Below are positions 14,220-15,902 of a stretch of 15,902 nucleotides of DNA, piece by piece. Position 1 is the first letter of the stretch; each line of letters opens with the position of its first letter. The position numbers and the translations under genes are program-made. The notes beneath the pieces were generated by a model. It worked only from the letters and a program-made list of their open reading frames with translations, was not told where the DNA came from and did no database searches. The stretch comes from an uncultured Arsenicibacter sp. (GTDB taxonomy: Bacteria; Bacteroidota; Bacteroidia; Cytophagales; Spirosomataceae), in assembly GCF_945952095.1 (NCBI RefSeq), contig NZ_CAMFHL010000168.1:1-15902 (forward strand), written 5' to 3'.

Positions 14220-15902
14220 TTATAAATTACGATCACATTCCTTGAGTTTAGCCCGGACTTCGGCCGTGTTCATCAGCGCCTGTGCTACCAGATACCATGA
14301 CCGGGCACCCTCGTATTCTTCCCGTTGAAAAATCCGGTCAGCCTTGGTAAAATAGCTGTTGTATAACTCAGAAGCCATGCCGGCGGGCAGTCCTTCCGTT
14401 TCGGCCAGCTGGCGTGCTTTGGCAAACGAGGCCATAGCGGCACTTTTGTTGTTGCCGTTTTTGATAGCGCTTTCGCCTTCTGTAAGCAGTTTCTCATACT
14501 CCTGCTGCATCTGTACCTTACGGGCACCGGCGGTCGCAAGCAACTCGTCCGGTGTCGGCCCGGCTGTGGTCACCGGAGCGGCCGACAGGGAAGTTTTTGT
14601 CGTCAGTGCTGCTTTTGTAACCGGTACTTCAGGTGATTTCAAGGGTTTTACAGCCGGCTGCACAACCGAAGCAGACCTGGTTGTACCGGATGGTGCCGGA
14701 CCGTTATTGCCAGCTGCCCGGGCAATTGCAGCACCGGCCGGCGGATCAGGTGTACCCGGCATTTTCCAGACCAGTATACCGGCAAGCAGTATAATCACCG
14801 CCGCTACCGGAATGCCCCTGACCCATAGCGGCCGGCGAGCCGGTGCCGGTGGTGCGCTTCCGCTATACACATCCGTCAACGGGCTATCGGTCGCTGACGG
14901 CGTAACGGCAGTGCCGGGCTGGTACATGTCCGTAAAGGCTTCCGTGTTCTGACGCAAACCGATGACGTTCTCAACCGGTATCGGCCTCAAGGCATCCTGG
15001 CACCGGCGGATGCCCTGCAAGGCTACTGCCTGTTCAGGCTCGTGCGCGAGCACCTCCTCATACAACAATTGTGCATGCGCAAAATCCTGCTGCTTTATCG
15101 CCTGATCTGCCTTCCGCAGTAAGCCGTCAACAACGTGCTGATCGAGCAGGCGCAGCAGTTCGTCTTCCTTACGAACCCGCTTACGAATGTCTTTTACCAG
15201 ACAGCGCTTTACCATAGTACGGTACGGCTCCGGCAACCGGTCAATCCCTTTGGGCAAGGCCACGGTCACGATTTTCTTTTCGATCTCCCGCTTGATCAGC
15301 TGCTCACTTCCCTGCCGTGCATCCGAAGCGAATGGCTTTTCGCCCGTCAGCATCTCATACAGGATGACGCCAAACGCCCACAAATCAAGGTTGAAGCTAA
15401 CGCGGCTACCTTCGATCTGCTCAGGGGCTTTATAGGACGGCGTACCCCGTCCGTCGCTCAGGTCAAAATCAGAGCTGTCAATCTCGTCGTCGCTGACCAG
15501 CTTACTGAGCCCGAAATCGGCGATTTTAGGAATAAACCGGTTTTGTTTGTCGCGGGAAATGAGAATGTTGGCCGGTTTAAAATCACGATGGACAATCCGG
15601 TGTTGGTGCAGGTGCTGCAAGCCGAGCAAAATGCCCCGCGTAAGATCAAAGATGTCGTCGGCTGAGAGTTGCCGGCGTTTGAGGAGGTCTGCCAGATTAC
15701 CATCGGCGTAGTACTTCATGATGGCAAAATCGCTGACACCGGTATCGGTTTCGAGCCGGTAGCAGGCGTCGTATCGGGCAATATTGGCCTGTCGCGGCAC
15801 CCGTTGCGCCAGTTCGACTTCGGCCTTGAGCGACCGGGCATCGGTGCCCTTGAATTCACTTATTTTAATGGCGACCCATTCCGTCTCCACCTGATCCTCT
15901 AC
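14220..15902 (-). CDS. Membrane Ser/Thr protein kinase (5' end beyond the window)
   Basis: Eukaryotic-type (Hanks) kinase; 560 residues are visible and the frame stays open to the window edge, so the N-terminal lobe with the Gly-rich loop is missing. Residue numbers count from the edge. VAIK supplies the ATP-binding Lys (13); HRDFKPAN (105-112) is the catalytic loop, DFG (129-131) the magnesium motif, and TPSYKAPEQ (154-162) the end of the activation loop. The activation segment SDDEIDSSDFDLSDGRG is rich in Ser and Asp, a possible autophosphorylation site. After the kinase core comes a TPR-like helical pair (about 260-300) and a membrane segment about 362-379 (GIPVAAVIILLAGILVW). The extracytoplasmic part is a Pro/Ala/Thr-rich linker plus a helical domain about 450-560. 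This replaces the PASTA repeats seen in many such kinases. All catalytic residues visible are intact, so activity is expected. Substrates are unknown. Confidence 0.93.
   Translation of the reverse strand, partial: VEDQVETEWVAIKISEFKGTDARSLKAEVELAQRVPRQANIARYDACYRLETDTGVSDFAIMKYYADGNLADLLKRRQLSADDIFDLTRGILLGLQHLHQHRIVHRDFKPANILISRDKQNRFIPKIADFGLSKLVSDDEIDSSDFDLSDGRGTPSYKAPEQIEGSRVSFNLDLWAFGVILYEMLTGEKPFASDARQGSEQLIKREIEKKIVTVALPKGIDRLPEPYRTMVKRCLVKDIRKRVRKEDELLRLLDQHVVDGLLRKADQAIKQQDFAHAQLLYEEVLAHEPEQAVALQGIRRCQDALRPIPVENVIGLRQNTEAFTDMYQPGTAVTPSATDSPLTDVYSGSAPPAPARRPLWVRGIPVAAVIILLAGILVWKMPGTPDPPAGAAIARAAGNNGPAPSGTTRSASVVQPAVKPLKSPEVPVTKAALTTKTSLSAAPVTTAGPTPDELLATAGARKVQMQQEYEKLLTEGESAIKNGNNKSAAMASFAKARQLAETEGLPAGMASELYNSYFTKADRIFQREEYEGARSWYLVAQALMNTAEVRAKLKECDRNL

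Overview
The window looks like a chromosomal piece from a member of the Bacteroidota, most likely Cytophagales (Spirosoma-like). The evidence is a SusC/SusD pair with an ECF sigma/FecR regulator, SPII-type lipoproteins, matches to the Bacteroidota -7 promoter consensus TAnnTTTG, no obvious Shine-Dalgarno sequences, and short hairpin repeats between genes. The genus is inferred. No tRNA, rRNA, transposase or CRISPR array was seen.

Left part (36-8813, all minus strand): a nutrient-uptake operon read right to left. It runs ECF sigma factor, FecR-type anti-sigma, SusC-like TonB-dependent transducer with an STN signalling domain, SusD-like lipoprotein, then a Tat-exported FAD-dependent oxidoreductase. 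Ligand binding at SusC/SusD would be relayed through the STN domain to FecR, which frees the sigma factor to raise operon expression. No glycoside hydrolase or lyase lies inside the window, so the substrate is unknown. The oxidoreductase is the only enzyme seen and may act on the imported molecule.

Centre (8814-10658): a 420-base intergenic stretch separates two divergently transcribed ECF sigma genes and carries two copies of a 45-base hairpin repeat, 81 bases apart. On its right (plus strand) are a second, distinct ECF sigma factor and a translationally coupled one-pass membrane protein with TPR-like repeats, a likely anti-sigma factor of non-FecR type. A 15-bp perfect stem ends this unit.

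Right part (10672-15902): a cluster that looks like envelope signalling. It has two divergent lipoproteins built from the same FN3-like domain, one of which also has PKD and LamG-like domains. Next to them is a minus-strand pair: a membrane Ser/Thr protein kinase with an extracytoplasmic helical domain (its 5' end runs off the window) and a secreted or membrane TPR protein. The kinase/TPR pair and the lipoproteins could form one sensing module, but only their proximity and architecture support that.

Several start codons needed a decision. The longest open frames begin at TTG or GTG, or inside repeats, and internal ATG starts are preferred at 1796, 7034, 8082, 9234, 12397 and 14174.
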